A DNA stretch of 64,000 nucleotides from contig NZ_KB894808.1 in assembly GCF_000374645.1 (NCBI RefSeq), positions 62,001 through 126,000 of the forward strand. The letters run 5' to 3'. Within the stretch, counting starts at the first letter, position 1; each line of letters begins with the position of its first letter. The notes under the pieces were generated by a model. The model ran no database searches. It was not told the DNA's origin and saw only the letters and a list, made by a program, of their open reading frames with translations. A program made the translations under genes and the position numbers. This stretch comes from Arhodomonas aquaeolei DSM 8974. GTDB taxonomy: Bacteria; Pseudomonadota; Gammaproteobacteria; Nitrococcales; Nitrococcaceae. Shown piece after piece: positions 9,815 through 24,889 of the stretch.

Positions 9815-12091
9815 ATGCGTAAATCGCTACTTGCACTGGCGCTTGCCGCGGTGATGGGGCAGGCCGCCGCCATGGAGCCGTTCCAGGTGGACGACATTCG
9901 CGTCGAGGGGTTGCGTCGCATCTCGGCGGGCACGGTGTTCAACTACCTGCCCGTCGACGTGGGGGACAGGGTGACCGGATCGCAGGTCGCCTCGGCCATC
10001 CGTTCGCTCTATGACACGGGGTTCTTCCAAGACGTGACGCTGCGCCGCGATGGCAACGTCCTCGTCGTCGATGTCGTCGAGCGTCCCGCGATCGCACGTA
10101 TCGAGCTCCACGGTAACAACGAGATGGGCGATGAGGACCTGCTCAAGGCCCTCAAGGGTGCGGGCCTGGCCAAGGGCAAGACCCTGGATCGGTCGCTGCT
10201 TGCGCAAGTGCAGCGCGAGCTGCGTCAACAGTACTTCTCCCTCGGCTATTATGACGTTGAGGTCGAGAGCACCGTCTCCCCGCTGCCGCGCAACCGCGTC
10301 AGCGTCCGGTTGGACGTGAAAGAGGGTGAGCCTGCCGCGGTCCAGGAGATCCAGTTCGTCGGTAACGCGAACTTCGACGACGAGACCCTGCGGGACATCT
10401 TCCAGATGGGTCCGGTGCCCTGGTACCGTCTCTTCTCGAACGCCGACCGCTATTCGCGTCAACGCCTGGCCGGCGACTTGGAGCGCCTGCGCTCCTACTA
10501 CCAGGATCGCGGGTTCGTGAATTTCACCATTACCTCGACCCAGGTCTCCATCAGCCCGGATCGGCGGCGCATCCACGTTACCGTGAACCTTGACGAGGGC
10601 GAGCAGTTCCGCGTCGGCGAGGTGGGGCTCGCCGGCGATCCGATCTATCCGGAAGAGACACTGCGCAAGCTCGTCGAGCTCGAGCCAGGCGAGCTCTATG
10701 CCCGCTCCCAGGTGGTCTCCACTGCGGAGGCGCTGCGTGAGAAGCTCGGCGAGCGCGGCTACGCGTTCGCGAACATCAATCCCGTGCCCAAGGTCAACGA
10801 GGACGAGGGAACCGTCGATATCACCATCTATGTGGATCCGGCGCAGCGGGTGTACGTCCGCCAGATCAACATCAGCGGCAACGAGACCACCCGGGACAAC
10901 GTCATCCGCCGTGAGCTGCGTCAGTACGAGGGCGCCTGGCTGTCCACCGAGGACGTCTCCGAGTCCCGCAACCGTCTCAACCGCCTCGGTTTCTTCGACG
11001 ACGTCTCGATCGAGACGCCGCGGGTGTCCGGCAGTCGCGACCAGGTGGATGTCGACGTGTCCGTCAAGGAGCGCCTGTCCGGCAGCATCAAGGCCGGTAT
11101 CGGCTACGGCACGTCCCAGGGGCTGCTGCTGAACTTCGGCGTTCAGCAGGACAACGTCTTCGGTTCCGGCGACCGGCTGGCGTTCAATGCCAATAACGAC
11201 AGCTCCAACACCGTCTATCGCCTGTCGTACCTCGACCGTTTCTACACGACCTCCGGCATCGACCGGAACGTCAGCCTCGCCTATCGCGATACCGACGCCA
11301 GCGAGGCGGACCTCTCCGATTACGGTGTCAAGAGCATCACCGGCACCTACGGGTATAACCTGCCGGTGTCGAGCAACGACACCATCGGCGCGGACCTGGA
11401 GGTCGAGAACCTGGATCTGACCCTCAACGACGAGCCCACGGATATCCAGCAGTCCTTCGTCAATGACTACGGCAAGCAGAACACCACCTACCGGGTGGCG
11501 CTTTCGTGGACCCACGACACGCGCAATCGCGCAGTCTTCCCCTCCGAGGGCAGTCAGCAGACCGCGAGCCTGACCGCGGCGATCCCCGGCAGCGAGCTCG
11601 AGTACTACAAGGCCAGCTACAGCCATCGTCGTTACCAGGCCCTTGCCGACTGGCTCACCCTGGCCCTGGAGGGCTCGGTGGCGTACGGCGATGGCTACGG
11701 TACGAACAGCCGGCTCCCGTTCTTCGAGAACTATTTCGCCGGTGGCATATCCACCGTCCGCGGCTTCGACGGCAACTCGCTGGGCCCGCGGGACGAGAAC
11801 GACGATCCCATCGGCGGCAACGCCCGGGTGCTGGGTACCGCGGAGCTGCGTTTCCCGCCGCCCGGCAGCGAGGACAGCAGCTTCCGGTTCACCACGTTCG
11901 TGGACGCGGGTCAGGTGTATTACACCTATGACGAGAATGTGGACCTCGGGAACCTGCGCTATTCGGCGGGTCTCGGCATGATCTGGTATTCGCCGCTGGG
12001 ACCGCTGACGATGAGCGTGGCGCGGCCGCTTAATGAAGAGTCCAATGATGATAAGCAGTTCTTCCAGTTCTCTCTGGGCACGTTCTTCTAG
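9815..12091 (+). CDS. bamA: Outer membrane protein assembly factor BamA
   Basis: Omp85 protein that inserts beta-barrels into the outer membrane. The 758-aa precursor has a signal peptide (about 1-19, cleavage after the Ala run) and five POTRA domains to about residue 420. A C-terminal 16-strand barrel follows; it contains the L6 VRGF motif (STVRGFDGNS) and ends in an aromatic-terminated strand (FSLGTFF). Located between rseP and skp, as in almost all gammaproteobacteria. Length is somewhat below E. coli BamA (810 aa), with shorter extracellular loops as the likely cause. Confidence 0.98.
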   Translation: MRKSLLALALAAVMGQAAAMEPFQVDDIRVEGLRRISAGTVFNYLPVDVGDRVTGSQVASAIRSLYDTGFFQDVTLRRDGNVLVVDVVERPAIARIELHGNNEMGDEDLLKALKGAGLAKGKTLDRSLLAQVQRELRQQYFSLGYYDVEVESTVSPLPRNRVSVRLDVKEGEPAAVQEIQFVGNANFDDETLRDIFQMGPVPWYRLFSNADRYSRQRLAGDLERLRSYYQDRGFVNFTITSTQVSISPDRRRIHVTVNLDEGEQFRVGEVGLAGDPIYPEETLRKLVELEPGELYARSQVVSTAEALREKLGERGYAFANINPVPKVNEDEGTVDITIYVDPAQRVYVRQINISGNETTRDNVIRRELRQYEGAWLSTEDVSESRNRLNRLGFFDDVSIETPRVSGSRDQVDVDVSVKERLSGSIKAGIGYGTSQGLLLNFGVQQDNVFGSGDRLAFNANNDSSNTVYRLSYLDRFYTTSGIDRNVSLAYRDTDASEADLSDYGVKSITGTYGYNLPVSSNDTIGADLEVENLDLTLNDEPTDIQQSFVNDYGKQNTTYRVALSWTHDTRNRAVFPSEGSQQTASLTAAIPGSELEYYKASYSHRRYQALADWLTLALEGSVAYGDGYGTNSRLPFFENYFAGGISTVRGFDGNSLGPRDENDDPIGGNARVLGTAELRFPPPGSEDSSFRFTTFVDAGQVYYTYDENVDLGNLRYSAGLGMIWYSPLGPLTMSVARPLNEESNDDKQFFQFSLGTFF

Positions 12092-12104
12092 GCCGGCGCC
12101 GGCC

Positions 12105-12644
12105 ATGCGGCACCGCCGTGTGACGGGCGCGGTACTGGTCACGGCGCTTGCCGCCGGGCTGGCGTTCGCGCTGCCGGCGGGGGCGGCGGAGATCAAGATC
12201 GGGTTCGTCAATCCGGCCAAGGTCTCCAACAACGCCCCGCAGGCGGATGCGGCCCGGCGCAAGCTCGAGAAGGAGTTTGCGCCCCGCGACCAGGAGATCG
12301 TGTCGATGCAGGAGAAGCTCCGTTCGCTGGAGCAGCGCCTGCAGGACAACGCCTCGATGAGCGAGTCGGACCGCCAGTCGCTGCAGCGACAGATCGTCTC
12401 GTTGCGCCGTGATATCCAGCGCACCCAGGAGGCGTTCCGCGAGGACTTCAACATGCGTCGCAACGAGGAGCTCGGCGAGCTCCAGCGGCGCATCCTCCAG
12501 ACGGTGAGCGACTACGCCAAGCGTCAGGACTACGACCTGGTCGTCAGTGACGGTGTGATCTACGCCAGCGACGCGGTGGATATCACGGACCGCATCATCG
12601 AGCGCCTCCGCAAGGAGTTCGAGCGCAACCAGCAGGGCGGATGA
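12105..12644 (+). CDS. skp: Periplasmic OmpH/Skp-family chaperone
   Basis: Periplasmic chaperone that holds unfolded outer-membrane proteins between Sec and the Bam complex. The 179-aa precursor starts MRHRRVTG and has a signal peptide (about 1-27, ending PAGAA). The mature start AEIKIGFVNPAKV is followed by a long charged coiled coil (roughly 45-130) rich in Glu, Arg and Gln, typical of the tentacle region. An in-frame upstream ATG inside bamA is rejected because it would bury the signal peptide. It begins 13 nt after bamA. Confidence 0.95.
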   Translation: MRHRRVTGAVLVTALAAGLAFALPAGAAEIKIGFVNPAKVSNNAPQADAARRKLEKEFAPRDQEIVSMQEKLRSLEQRLQDNASMSESDRQSLQRQIVSLRRDIQRTQEAFREDFNMRRNEELGELQRRILQTVSDYAKRQDYDLVVSDGVIYASDAVDITDRIIERLRKEFERNQQGG

Positions 12645-12668
12645 CGCCGCCCGGGCAAAGGGACTTTC

Positions 12669-13721
12669 GTGAACGCGAGCAGCTCAATGACGCTCCGCGA
12701 GCTGGCCGAGGCGACCGGCTGCGGCCTGCGGGGCGACGGCGACATACGCATCGACCGGGTGGCGTCGCTGGGGAATGCCGGACCGGGGGCGATCGGCTTC
12801 TTCACCGGCGACCGCCACCGTGACGAGCTCGCGGATACGCGCGCCTCGGCGGTAATCCTGCGCGAGGATGCGGCGGGGCTGGTTTCCGCTGCGTTGATCG
12901 CCGACAATCCGCACCTGATGTTCGCGCGGGCGGCGCGGCTGCTGCACCCCGAGCGCGAACGGCCGGCGGGCATCCATCCGCAGGCCTGCGTGGCGCCGGA
13001 GGCACAGGTGGATGCCAGCGCCCATGTCGCCGCCGGTGCGGTGGTGGAGGCGGGCGCCGTGATCGGGCCGCGTTGCGTGATCGCGGCGAACGCCGTGGTC
13101 GGCGCGGCCAGTGTGCTCGGCGCGGACTGCCGGATCATGTCGGCGGCGGTGATCTACCCTGACTGCCGCCTCGGTGATCGCGTGATCGTGCACGGCGGCG
13201 CGGTGATCGGCGCCGACGGCTTCGGCTTCGCCCGCGACGGCGAGCGCTGGGAAAAGGTGCCCCAGTTGGGGCGGGTGATCCTCGGCGACGACGTCGAGAT
13301 CGGCGCCAACTCCACCGTCGATCGCGGCGCGCTGGATGACACCGTCATCGCCGAGGGCGTGAAGATCGACAACCTCGTGCAGGTGGCGCACAACTGCCAC
13401 GTGGGGGCGCATTCCGTGATGGCCGGCTGCTCCGCGGTGGCGGGCAGCACCCACATTGGCCGTGGGGTGACGGTGGCTGGGGGGGCCGGCATCAACGGGC
13501 ACCTCCACATCGCCGACGGCACCGTGGTGATGGGCATGGCCCGCGTCACCCACGACATACGCAACGCGGACGTCTACGCGTCGGGCACGCCCATGGCTAC
13601 GGCACGGGAGTGGCGCCGCAATGCAGCGCGTTTCAACCAGCTCGACGCCATGGCACGGCGCCTGCGCGAGCTAGAGCGGCGCCTGGCGGCGTCGGAACCG
13701 GACGAACGGAAGGACTCATGA
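12669..13721 (+). CDS. lpxD: UDP-3-O-(3-hydroxyacyl)glucosamine N-acyltransferase
   Basis: Third step of lipid A synthesis: adds the second hydroxyacyl chain to UDP-3-O-acyl-glucosamine from acyl-ACP. The 350-aa protein has an N-terminal uridine-binding domain, then left-handed beta-helix hexapeptide repeats from about 103. The catalytic His is H241 in [13 protein letters not shown] used the GTG at 12669, which has AAAGGGA just upstream; an ATG at 12687 (MTLRELAEA) would also give a family-like N-terminus. It is coupled to fabZ by an ATGA overlap. Confidence 0.97.
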   Translation: MNASSSMTLRELAEATGCGLRGDGDIRIDRVASLGNAGPGAIGFFTGDRHRDELADTRASAVILREDAAGLVSAALIADNPHLMFARAARLLHPERERPAGIHPQACVAPEAQVDASAHVAAGAVVEAGAVIGPRCVIAANAVVGAASVLGADCRIMSAAVIYPDCRLGDRVIVHGGAVIGADGFGFARDGERWEKVPQLGRVILGDDVEIGANSTVDRGALDDTVIAEGVKIDNLVQVAHNCHVGAHSVMAGCSAVAGSTHIGRGVTVAGGAGINGHLHIADGTVVMGMARVTHDIRNADVYASGTPMATAREWRRNAARFNQLDAMARRLRELERRLAASEPDERKDS

Positions 13722-14179
13722 CACACAGCGACACTGCGGCGGGGATGGACTGCCACGAGATCAAGAACTACCTCCCGCACCGATATCCGTTCCTGCTCGT
13801 CGACCGGGTGCGCGAGTGCGTGCCCGGCGAGTCGATCGAGGCGATCAAGAACGTCACCGTCAACGAGCCCTTCTTCCAGGGCCACTTCCCGCAGCGCGCG
13901 GTGATGCCCGGAGTGCTCATCCTGGAGGCCCTGGCCCAGGCCTGCGGGCTGCTGGCATTCCGCACCCAGCAGGTCACGCCCGACGACTCCAAGCTCTTCT
14001 ATCTCGTCGGCATCGACAAGGCGAAGTTCAAGCGCCCGGTGGAGCCCGGTGACTGCCTGACGCTGGAGGCGCGGTTCAACCGCAACATGCGCGGGATCTG
14101 GATGTTCGCCGTGGAGGCCCGGGTGGACGGTGCGGTCGCCGCCAGCGCCGAGATCCGCTGCACGATGAGGGAAGTGTGA
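13718..14179 (+). CDS. fabZ: 3-hydroxyacyl-[acyl-carrier-protein] dehydratase FabZ
   Basis: Dehydrates 3-hydroxyacyl-ACP in fatty acid elongation. It draws on the same 3-hydroxyacyl-ACP pool that LpxA and LpxD use for lipid A, so its place between those genes is meaningful. The 153-aa hot-dog protein has the catalytic pair H56 in [14 protein letters not shown] and E70 in LILEALAQA. It starts by ATGA overlap with lpxD and ends by overlap with the GTG of lpxA. Confidence 0.98.
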   Translation: MTHSDTAAGMDCHEIKNYLPHRYPFLLVDRVRECVPGESIEAIKNVTVNEPFFQGHFPQRAVMPGVLILEALAQACGLLAFRTQQVTPDDSKLFYLVGIDKAKFKRPVEPGDCLTLEARFNRNMRGIWMFAVEARVDGAVAASAEIRCTMREV

Positions 14180-14946
14180 GCGATATCCATCCCACGGCGG
14201 TGATCGATCCCTCGGCGCGTATCGCCGAGGGCGTGACGGTCGGGGCGTACAGCATCGTCGGTGCGGAGGTCAGCATCGATGCCGGGACCTGGGTCGGCCC
14301 CCACGTGGTGATCCATGGGCCGACGCGCATCGGCCGGGACAACCGCATCTTCCAGTTCGCCTCCGTCGGCGAGGAGCCCCAGGACAAGAAGTTCTCGGGC
14401 GAGCACTCGACCCTCGAGATCGGCCACGGCAATACGATCCGCGAGTTCGTCACGATCAACCGGGGCACCCGGGAAGGTGGCGGTGTCACGCGCGTGGGCG
14501 ACGACAATTGGATCATGGCATACTGCCACATCGCCCATGACTGTCTCATCGGAAGCCATGTCGTCTTCGCCAACAACGCCTCGCTCGCCGGTCACGTCGA
14601 GGTCGGCGATCATGTCATCCTCGGCGGCTACGCCCTGGTGCATCAGTTCTGCCGTCTCGGCACCCATGGCTTCCTCGCCTTCGGGGCCCATGTCGACCGG
14701 GACGTGCCGCCGTTCGTGATGGCCGCGGGCCAGCGGGCCACGCCCCGGGGCCTGAACGTCGAGGGCCTGCGTCGCCACGACTTCTCCCGGGACGCGGTGC
14801 GCGCGCTCAAGGCCGCCTACCGCACGCTCTACCGCAAGGGGCTACGCGCCGAGGACGCCGTTGCCGCGCTGGAGGGGGCTTCCGAGCCGGCGGTCGCGAC
14901 CCTGGCCGGGTTCGTGCGCGACAGCCGCCGCGGCATCATCCGCTAG
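14176..14946 (+). CDS. lpxA: UDP-N-acetylglucosamine O-acyltransferase
   Basis: First committed step of lipid A biosynthesis: transfers a 3-hydroxyacyl chain to UDP-GlcNAc. The 256-aa protein is a left-handed beta-helix of hexapeptide repeats with the catalytic His at H121 ([10 protein letters not shown]), followed by [13 protein letters not shown] and a helical C-terminal domain starting near GLNVEGLRR. The GTG start overlaps the fabZ stop by 4 nt. Acyl-chain length choice depends on residues near the C-terminal helix-turn region and is not predicted here. Confidence 0.98.
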   Translation: MSDIHPTAVIDPSARIAEGVTVGAYSIVGAEVSIDAGTWVGPHVVIHGPTRIGRDNRIFQFASVGEEPQDKKFSGEHSTLEIGHGNTIREFVTINRGTREGGGVTRVGDDNWIMAYCHIAHDCLIGSHVVFANNASLAGHVEVGDHVILGGYALVHQFCRLGTHGFLAFGAHVDRDVPPFVMAAGQRATPRGLNVEGLRRHDFSRDAVRALKAAYRTLYRKGLRAEDAVAALEGASEPAVATLAGFVRDSRRGIIR

Positions 14947-16094
14947 TGCCCGCCATGCAGCGCGTGGCGTTGGTGGCGGGCGAGCTCTCGGGGGACCTGC
15001 TCGGAGCCGGGCTGATGCGTGCGCTCGCACGCCGTCACCCCGGGGTCCGGTTCGAGGGCATCGGCGGCCCGGCGATGGCGGCGGAGGGGCTGGAGAGCCT
15101 CTATCCGCTGGAGACGCTCTCCGTGATGGGGCTGGTCGAGGTGCTGCGTCACCTGCCGCGGCTGCTTGCGGTGCGCCGGGACCTCGTCCGGCGCCTGAGT
15201 GCCGATCCGCCGGACGTGTTCATCGGCATCGATTCCCCGGACTTCAATCTCGGGCTCGCTCGCCGGCTGCGACAGCGCGGGGTGCGCACCGTGCACTACG
15301 TCAGTCCCTCGGTGTGGGCGTGGCGGCAGGGGCGCGTGCGCGGCATCGCCCGGTCGGTGGACCGCATGCTTACGCTGCTGCCCTTCGAGGCCGAGTTCTA
15401 CCGGGCGCACGAGGTGCCGGTGAGCTTCGTCGGCCATCCGGCGGCGGACCGCTTCCCGATGGAGACCGATACTGCGGGCTACCGTGCGGCCCTCGGCGTG
15501 GACGCCGACGCCACCGTGCTCGCGGTGCTGCCGGGCAGCCGGATGGGGGAGCTCGAACGCCTGGGCACGCTGTTCGCACAGGCGGTGGAACGGCTGCGTC
15601 GGGCGCGCCCGGGACTCACCGTGCTCGCGCCCATGGCGACCCCGGCACTCGCGGCCCGTTTCCGGGAGGTACTGGACAAGGTCGGTGTCGCTGACGCCGT
15701 GCGTCTCGTCGAGGGCGACGCGGCGACCGTCATGGGGGCGGCGGATGTGGTGCTCACCGCCTCCGGCACGGCGACCCTGGAGGCCATGCTGCTCAAGCGC
15801 CCGATGGTCGTCGCCTACCGGGTCGCCCCGGCGACGGCCTGGCTGGTGCGCCGCCTCGGACTGGTGAGTACGCGGCATTTCTCGCTGCCCAACCTGCTCG
15901 CCGGGGAGGCCGTGGTGCCGGAGTACATCCAGGAGGCAGCGACGCCCGGGGCCCTGGCCGCCGCGGTGACCGGCTGGCTGGACGACCCGGCCGCCGCCGC
16001 GGCGCTCGGCGAGCGTTTCCGCGCCTTCCACGAGACGCTGTGCCGTGGCGCCGACGAGCGCGCGGCGGATGCCGTGGAGGCGACGCTGGCATGA
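14946..16094 (+). CDS. lpxB: Lipid-A-disaccharide synthase
   Basis: GT19 family glycosyltransferase that joins UDP-diacylglucosamine to lipid X to form the lipid A disaccharide at the inner membrane face. The 382-aa product opens with [18 protein letters not shown], the LpxB N-terminal signature. It contains [23 protein letters not shown] and, in the second half, [10 protein letters not shown] and [14 protein letters not shown]. The GTG at 14946 shares one base with the lpxA stop; an ATG at 14955 (MQRVALVAG) is an equally good start. It ends by ATGA overlap with rnhB. Confidence 0.97.
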   Translation: MPAMQRVALVAGELSGDLLGAGLMRALARRHPGVRFEGIGGPAMAAEGLESLYPLETLSVMGLVEVLRHLPRLLAVRRDLVRRLSADPPDVFIGIDSPDFNLGLARRLRQRGVRTVHYVSPSVWAWRQGRVRGIARSVDRMLTLLPFEAEFYRAHEVPVSFVGHPAADRFPMETDTAGYRAALGVDADATVLAVLPGSRMGELERLGTLFAQAVERLRRARPGLTVLAPMATPALAARFREVLDKVGVADAVRLVEGDAATVMGAADVVLTASGTATLEAMLLKRPMVVAYRVAPATAWLVRRLGLVSTRHFSLPNLLAGEAVVPEYIQEAATPGALAAAVTGWLDDPAAAAALGERFRAFHETLCRGADERAADAVEATLA

Positions 16095-16720
16095 GCGGCC
16101 AGGCCGGTTTCGAGTTCGCCGGCGCCGCCGCCCGGCCCGCCGGGGTCGACGAGGTCGGGCGCGGCCCGCTCGCTGGGCCGGTGGTGGCCGCCGCGGTGAT
16201 CCTGGCCCCGGCGGGGATCGCCGGCATGGCCGATTCCAAGAGCCTCACCGCCCGGCGGCGGGAGATGCTCGCCGAGCGCATCCGCGGCGAGGCCCTGGCC
16301 TGGGGGCTCGGTCGCGCCGAGGTCGAGGAGATCGACACGCTCAACATCCGCGAGGCGACCTTCCTGGCCATGCGCCGCGCCTTGGCGGCGCTGTCGCCAC
16401 CGGCGGATTTCGCGCTGGTGGACGGTCGTGATTGCCCGCCGCTCGGCTGCCCGGCGGAGCCGGTGGTGGGCGGCGACGCCAGCGTCCCCGCCATCGCTGC
16501 GGCCTCCATCCTTGCCAAGCAGGCGCGGGACGCGGAGATGGTGGCGCTGGACGAGGCCCATCCCGGCTACGGCTTCGCCCGGCACAAGGGCTATGGCACC
16601 CGCGAGCACCTCGCCGCACTGGCCCGCCTCGGGCCCTGTGCGCTGCACCGCCACTCGTTTCGCCCGGTCCGCGAGGCGGCGGAACGATTGGTCGGCGACG
16701 CCGCCGGCAGTACACTCTGA
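16091..16720 (+). CDS. rnhB: Ribonuclease HII
   Basis: Cleaves RNA in RNA-DNA hybrids and starts removal of single ribonucleotides from DNA. The 209-aa protein begins [24 protein letters not shown] (18-31) carries the catalytic D20 and E21, and [17 protein letters not shown] lies near 137-153 with a further active-site Asp. It overlaps lpxB by 4 nt and sits 48 nt before dnaE. The lpxB-rnhB-dnaE order is conserved in gammaproteobacteria. Confidence 0.97.
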   Translation: MSGQAGFEFAGAAARPAGVDEVGRGPLAGPVVAAAVILAPAGIAGMADSKSLTARRREMLAERIRGEALAWGLGRAEVEEIDTLNIREATFLAMRRALAALSPPADFALVDGRDCPPLGCPAEPVVGGDASVPAIAAASILAKQARDAEMVALDEAHPGYGFARHKGYGTREHLAALARLGPCALHRHSFRPVREAAERLVGDAAGSTL

Positions 16721-16768
16721 GGGCTGCGTCTGCCCCGCATCACATGCCCCAACGAGGTCGACCGACCG

Positions 16769-20305
<3,537 letters not shown>

Positions 20306-20320
20306 GCCACGGTGCCGCAG

Positions 20321-20349
20321 GGCATGGCGATGCTGTGAATCGCCATGCC
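20321..20349 (+). other. Perfect 11-bp hairpin between dnaE and accA
   Basis: GGCATGGCGAT and ATCGCCATGCC are exact inverted repeats with a 7-nt loop, starting 15 nt after the dnaE stop. No T-run follows on either strand, so this is not a textbook intrinsic terminator. It is a good candidate for a 3'-end-stabilising or pause structure, or an operator immediately upstream of the accA promoter. Confidence 0.6.
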
Positions 20350-20368
20350 TCCGCCGCCGGCGCTGGCG

Positions 20369-20377
20369 TGTTATAGT
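20369..20377 (+). promoter_or_regulatory. Extended -10 promoter candidate for accA
   Basis: TG-T-TATAGT, an extended -10 with 5/6 match to TATAAT, about 40 nt before the accA start. No recognisable -35 lies 16-18 nt upstream, as is usual for extended -10 promoters. This would allow accA to be transcribed independently of dnaE. Confidence 0.45.
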
Positions 20378-20416
20378 CGTGCGCCTTGTGTCGGCAGTGT
20401 TGCGGAACGGGCAGCG

Positions 20417-21373
20417 ATGAGTCTGAATTTTCTCGAATTCGAGCGTCCCATTGCAGAACTCGAGGCCAAGATCGACGAGCTGCGCTACGTCGGCGACGAT
20501 GCCGATGTGAACATCAGCGAGGAGATCGCGCGGCTGCAGGCGAAGAGCCGGCAGCTCACCGAGCAGATCTTCTCCAGTCTCACCCCCTGGCAGATCGCCC
20601 AGCTCGCCCGTCATCCGCAGCGTCCCTACACCCTCGACTACGCCGAGCGGCTGTTCACCGATTTCGAAGAGCTTCACGGCGACCGCAGCTTCGCCGACGA
20701 TCCCGCCATCGTCGGCGGTCTCGCGCGCTATCGCGGCGAGCCGGTGATGGTGATCGGCCAGCAGAAGGGCCGTGACACCCGCGAGAAGATCCGCCGCAAC
20801 TTCGGCATGCCGCGGCCGGAGGGCTACCGCAAGGCCGAGCGTCTCATGGAGATGGCCGAGCGGTTCCGCATGCCGGTGCTCACCTTCATCGACACCCCGG
20901 GAGCGTACCCCGGCGTGGACGCCGAAGAGCGCGGCCAGAGCGAGGCCATTGCGCACAACCTGCAGGTGATGTCGCGGCTGCGCACGCCCATCGTGTGCAC
21001 CGTCATCGGCGAGGGCGGCTCCGGCGGCGCGCTCGCCATCGGTGTGGGCGATCGCGTGCTGATGCTCCAGTACAGCACCTACTCGGTGATCTCCCCGGAG
21101 GGCTGCGCCTCCATCCTGTGGAAGGACTCCGAGCAGGCCCCCGCCGCCGCCGAGGCCATGGGCATCAACGCTGAACGCCTGCGTGAGCTCGGCCTGGTGG
21201 ACGAGGTGATCACCGAGCCGCTGGGCGGCGTCCACCGGGACTGGAGCGCCGCCGCCCAGGCCCTCGACGGCGTGCTCCACGAGCAGCTCACCGCGCTGCG
21301 GGCGCTGTCCACCGAGGACCTGGTGGCGCAGCGCTACGAGCGGCTCATGGGGCTGGGCCGCTTCCGCGAGTGA
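20417..21373 (+). CDS. accA: Acetyl-CoA carboxylase carboxyltransferase subunit alpha
   Basis: Alpha subunit of the carboxyltransferase that moves CO2 from biotin-BCCP to acetyl-CoA to make malonyl-CoA; it pairs with AccD, which is not encoded here. The 318-aa product starts [19 protein letters not shown] and contains the [13 protein letters not shown] and [13 protein letters not shown] segments, then the oxyanion-hole and crotonase-like core with [20 protein letters not shown] and [12 protein letters not shown]. An internal promoter candidate precedes it. tilS follows after 4 nt. Confidence 0.98.
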   Translation: MSLNFLEFERPIAELEAKIDELRYVGDDADVNISEEIARLQAKSRQLTEQIFSSLTPWQIAQLARHPQRPYTLDYAERLFTDFEELHGDRSFADDPAIVGGLARYRGEPVMVIGQQKGRDTREKIRRNFGMPRPEGYRKAERLMEMAERFRMPVLTFIDTPGAYPGVDAEERGQSEAIAHNLQVMSRLRTPIVCTVIGEGGSGGALAIGVGDRVLMLQYSTYSVISPEGCASILWKDSEQAPAAAEAMGINAERLRELGLVDEVITEPLGGVHRDWSAAAQALDGVLHEQLTALRALSTEDLVAQRYERLMGLGRFRE

Positions 21374-21377
21374 TCCC

Positions 21378-22676
21378 GTGACCCCCCTCGGGCCGGACGT
21401 CTTCGCCGAGGCGGTCCGCCGGCTCGTCGGGGAGTGCCCCCTCCACCTGGCCGTCAGCGGCGGCCGCGACTCCATCGTTCTGCTGGACCTCGCCGCCCGG
21501 GCCGGCGTCGCCGCCGGCGTGGTCCACGTCGACCACGGTCTGGCGGCGGACAGCGCCGCCTGGGCCCGTTTCTGTGCGGCGGCGGCGGAACGCCGCGGGC
21601 TCGCCTTCCATAGTTGCCGCGTCGGGGTCGTGCCGGGCGGCGATCTCGAGGCCCGGGCCCGGGCCGCCCGCTACGACGCCTTCCAGCGCCTGCTCCCCGG
21701 GGGCGCGGTGGTGGCCACGGCCCACCACGCCGACGACCAGGCGGAGACCGTCCTGCTCCGGCTGCTCCGCGGCAGCGGCGTCGAGGGCCTGACCGGGATC
21801 GCGCCGTCGCGGCGCCTCGGCCCGCTCACCCTGATCCGTCCCCTGCTGGCCTGGCCCCGGGACGCCATTGACAGCTATGCCCGGGAGCACCGGCTGGAGT
21901 GGGTCGACGATCCCGACAACGCCGAGCTCACGCGGGACCGCAACTACCTCCGCCACACCATCCTGCCGCGGCTCGCGGCGCGCTGGCCCGGCGTCGACGT
22001 CCGCCTGGGACGCCTCGCCGGGCACGCCCGGGAGGCCCGGGCGCTGGCGGCCTGGGCGGCGGAGCGCCTGGGGCTCGACGCGGGGCCGGCCCCCCTGGAC
22101 GGGCTCGCGGAGGCGCCCGATTCCGTCGCGCACGCGGCCCTCCGGGCGTGGCTGCGCGACGCCGGCATGCGCCCGCCGCCGGAGGCCCGCCTGCGTCAGG
22201 GGCTGCGGGATCTGCTGGCTGCCGCCGCGGACCGCGAGCCGGTCCTTGCCTGGGACGCGGGGGAGCTCCGTCGTCACCGTGGCCGGCTGTTCCGCCTGCC
22301 GGCGCCGGTGCCCGACGGACCGGCGGGGCGGCTGGACTGGGAGGCGGCCGGGCATGGTCTCTCGCCGGAGATACGCGAGTCGCTGCGGTGTGGCGTCGCG
22401 GCACCGGGCGAGCGCCTGCGCCTCGTCCCCGACGGGCCGCGCCGGCGTGTCTCGGAGCTCTACCGCGAGCGCGGCCTGGCGCCCTGGGAGCGGCGCTGGT
22501 GGCCGGTACTGCGCCTTGACGACGTGCTCGTGGCGGTGCCGGGCATCGGTGTCGCTGCCGGCTATGCCGTGCCGCAGGGCGTGCGGCCGGTCTGGCACCC
22601 GGCGCTGCCCGTCGGCACGGACGTGACCGCCGGGTGGGCGGCAATGGCCGGCGCGGGGCGTGCCCCGCGTCATTGA
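21378..22676 (+). CDS. tilS: tRNA(Ile)-lysidine synthase
   Basis: Converts the wobble C of the AUA-reading tRNA-Ile to lysidine, changing both its codon and amino-acid identity; essential in most bacteria. The 432-aa protein begins with GTG at 21378. It has the PP-loop ATP-pyrophosphatase motif SGGRDS at 27-32, HVDHGL, and ATAHHADDQAETVLLRLLRG typical of TilS, followed by the substrate-binding and C-terminal domains. It is 4 nt after accA, as in Pseudomonas. A promoter-like TTGACA overlaps its stop codon. Confidence 0.96.
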   Translation: MTPLGPDVFAEAVRRLVGECPLHLAVSGGRDSIVLLDLAARAGVAAGVVHVDHGLAADSAAWARFCAAAAERRGLAFHSCRVGVVPGGDLEARARAARYDAFQRLLPGGAVVATAHHADDQAETVLLRLLRGSGVEGLTGIAPSRRLGPLTLIRPLLAWPRDAIDSYAREHRLEWVDDPDNAELTRDRNYLRHTILPRLAARWPGVDVRLGRLAGHAREARALAAWAAERLGLDAGPAPLDGLAEAPDSVAHAALRAWLRDAGMRPPPEARLRQGLRDLLAAAADREPVLAWDAGELRRHRGRLFRLPAPVPDGPAGRLDWEAAGHGLSPEIRESLRCGVAAPGERLRLVPDGPRRRVSELYRERGLAPWERRWWPVLRLDDVLVAVPGIGVAAGYAVPQGVRPVWHPALPVGTDVTAGWAAMAGAGRAPRH

Positions 22677-22700
22677 CAGCGTACGGTGCCGGCGTAGATT
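22673..22700 (+). promoter_or_regulatory. Promoter candidate overlapping the tilS stop
   Basis: A perfect -35 TTGACA (22673-22678), a 16-nt spacer and TAGATT (22695-22700, 4/6) lie across the end of tilS. Transcription from here would cover the otherwise unexplained 540-nt gap before pyrG. Good by pattern, but not proven. Confidence 0.5.
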
Positions 22701-22933
22701 GGACCTGTAGCCGTGGCCGTGACGGCACCGGGGGGGAGGCCGGGGCGGCCGCCGGGCAGCCGGTAACGCAGCAATACCGATCCGGTAACCCGACCATGGG
22801 CTGGTAGGCAGGGGGTGCCAGGGATGTGCATCGAAGCGCGTTGTCCGGGAGGCGGGGCGGGCCCCGCCGACGGCCGCCGTCGCCACCCGTTGCCGCCTCC
22901 GTCATGGTATCCGGACCGGCACGGGGGTGGGCC

Positions 22934-23020
22934 ATGTCCATGAGCCGTTTCGTGATCGCTGTCGCCATTGCCGGTATCGCGGTCGCGGTGGTGGCGGGGG
23001 GCGCGCTGCTCGCGCTGTGA
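22934..23020 (+). CDS. Possible 28-aa single-pass membrane peptide
   Basis: An ATG ORF encodes MSMSRF followed by an almost uninterrupted stretch of Val, Ala, Ile, Gly and Leu, enough for one transmembrane helix, then stops. The hydrophobic composition differs from the Arg/Pro-rich random frames around it. No clear Shine-Dalgarno sequence precedes it and I recognise no family. It may be a leader peptide or membrane micropeptide between tilS and pyrG, or chance. The function is unknown. Confidence 0.3.
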   Translation: MSMSRFVIAVAIAGIAVAVVAGGALLAL

Positions 23021-24886
<1,866 letters not shown>

Positions 24887-24889
24887 GAT

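Noticed and set aside
9827-12493. 888-codon minus-strand frame opposite bamA/skp
   Set aside because: Mirror frame of bamA; no signal peptide, motif or ribosome-binding site.
22677-22830. Cobalamin or other known riboswitch in the tilS-pyrG gap
   Set aside because: I looked for box-type conserved sequences on both strands and found none. The repeated CGGTA boxes do not match a riboswitch I know.
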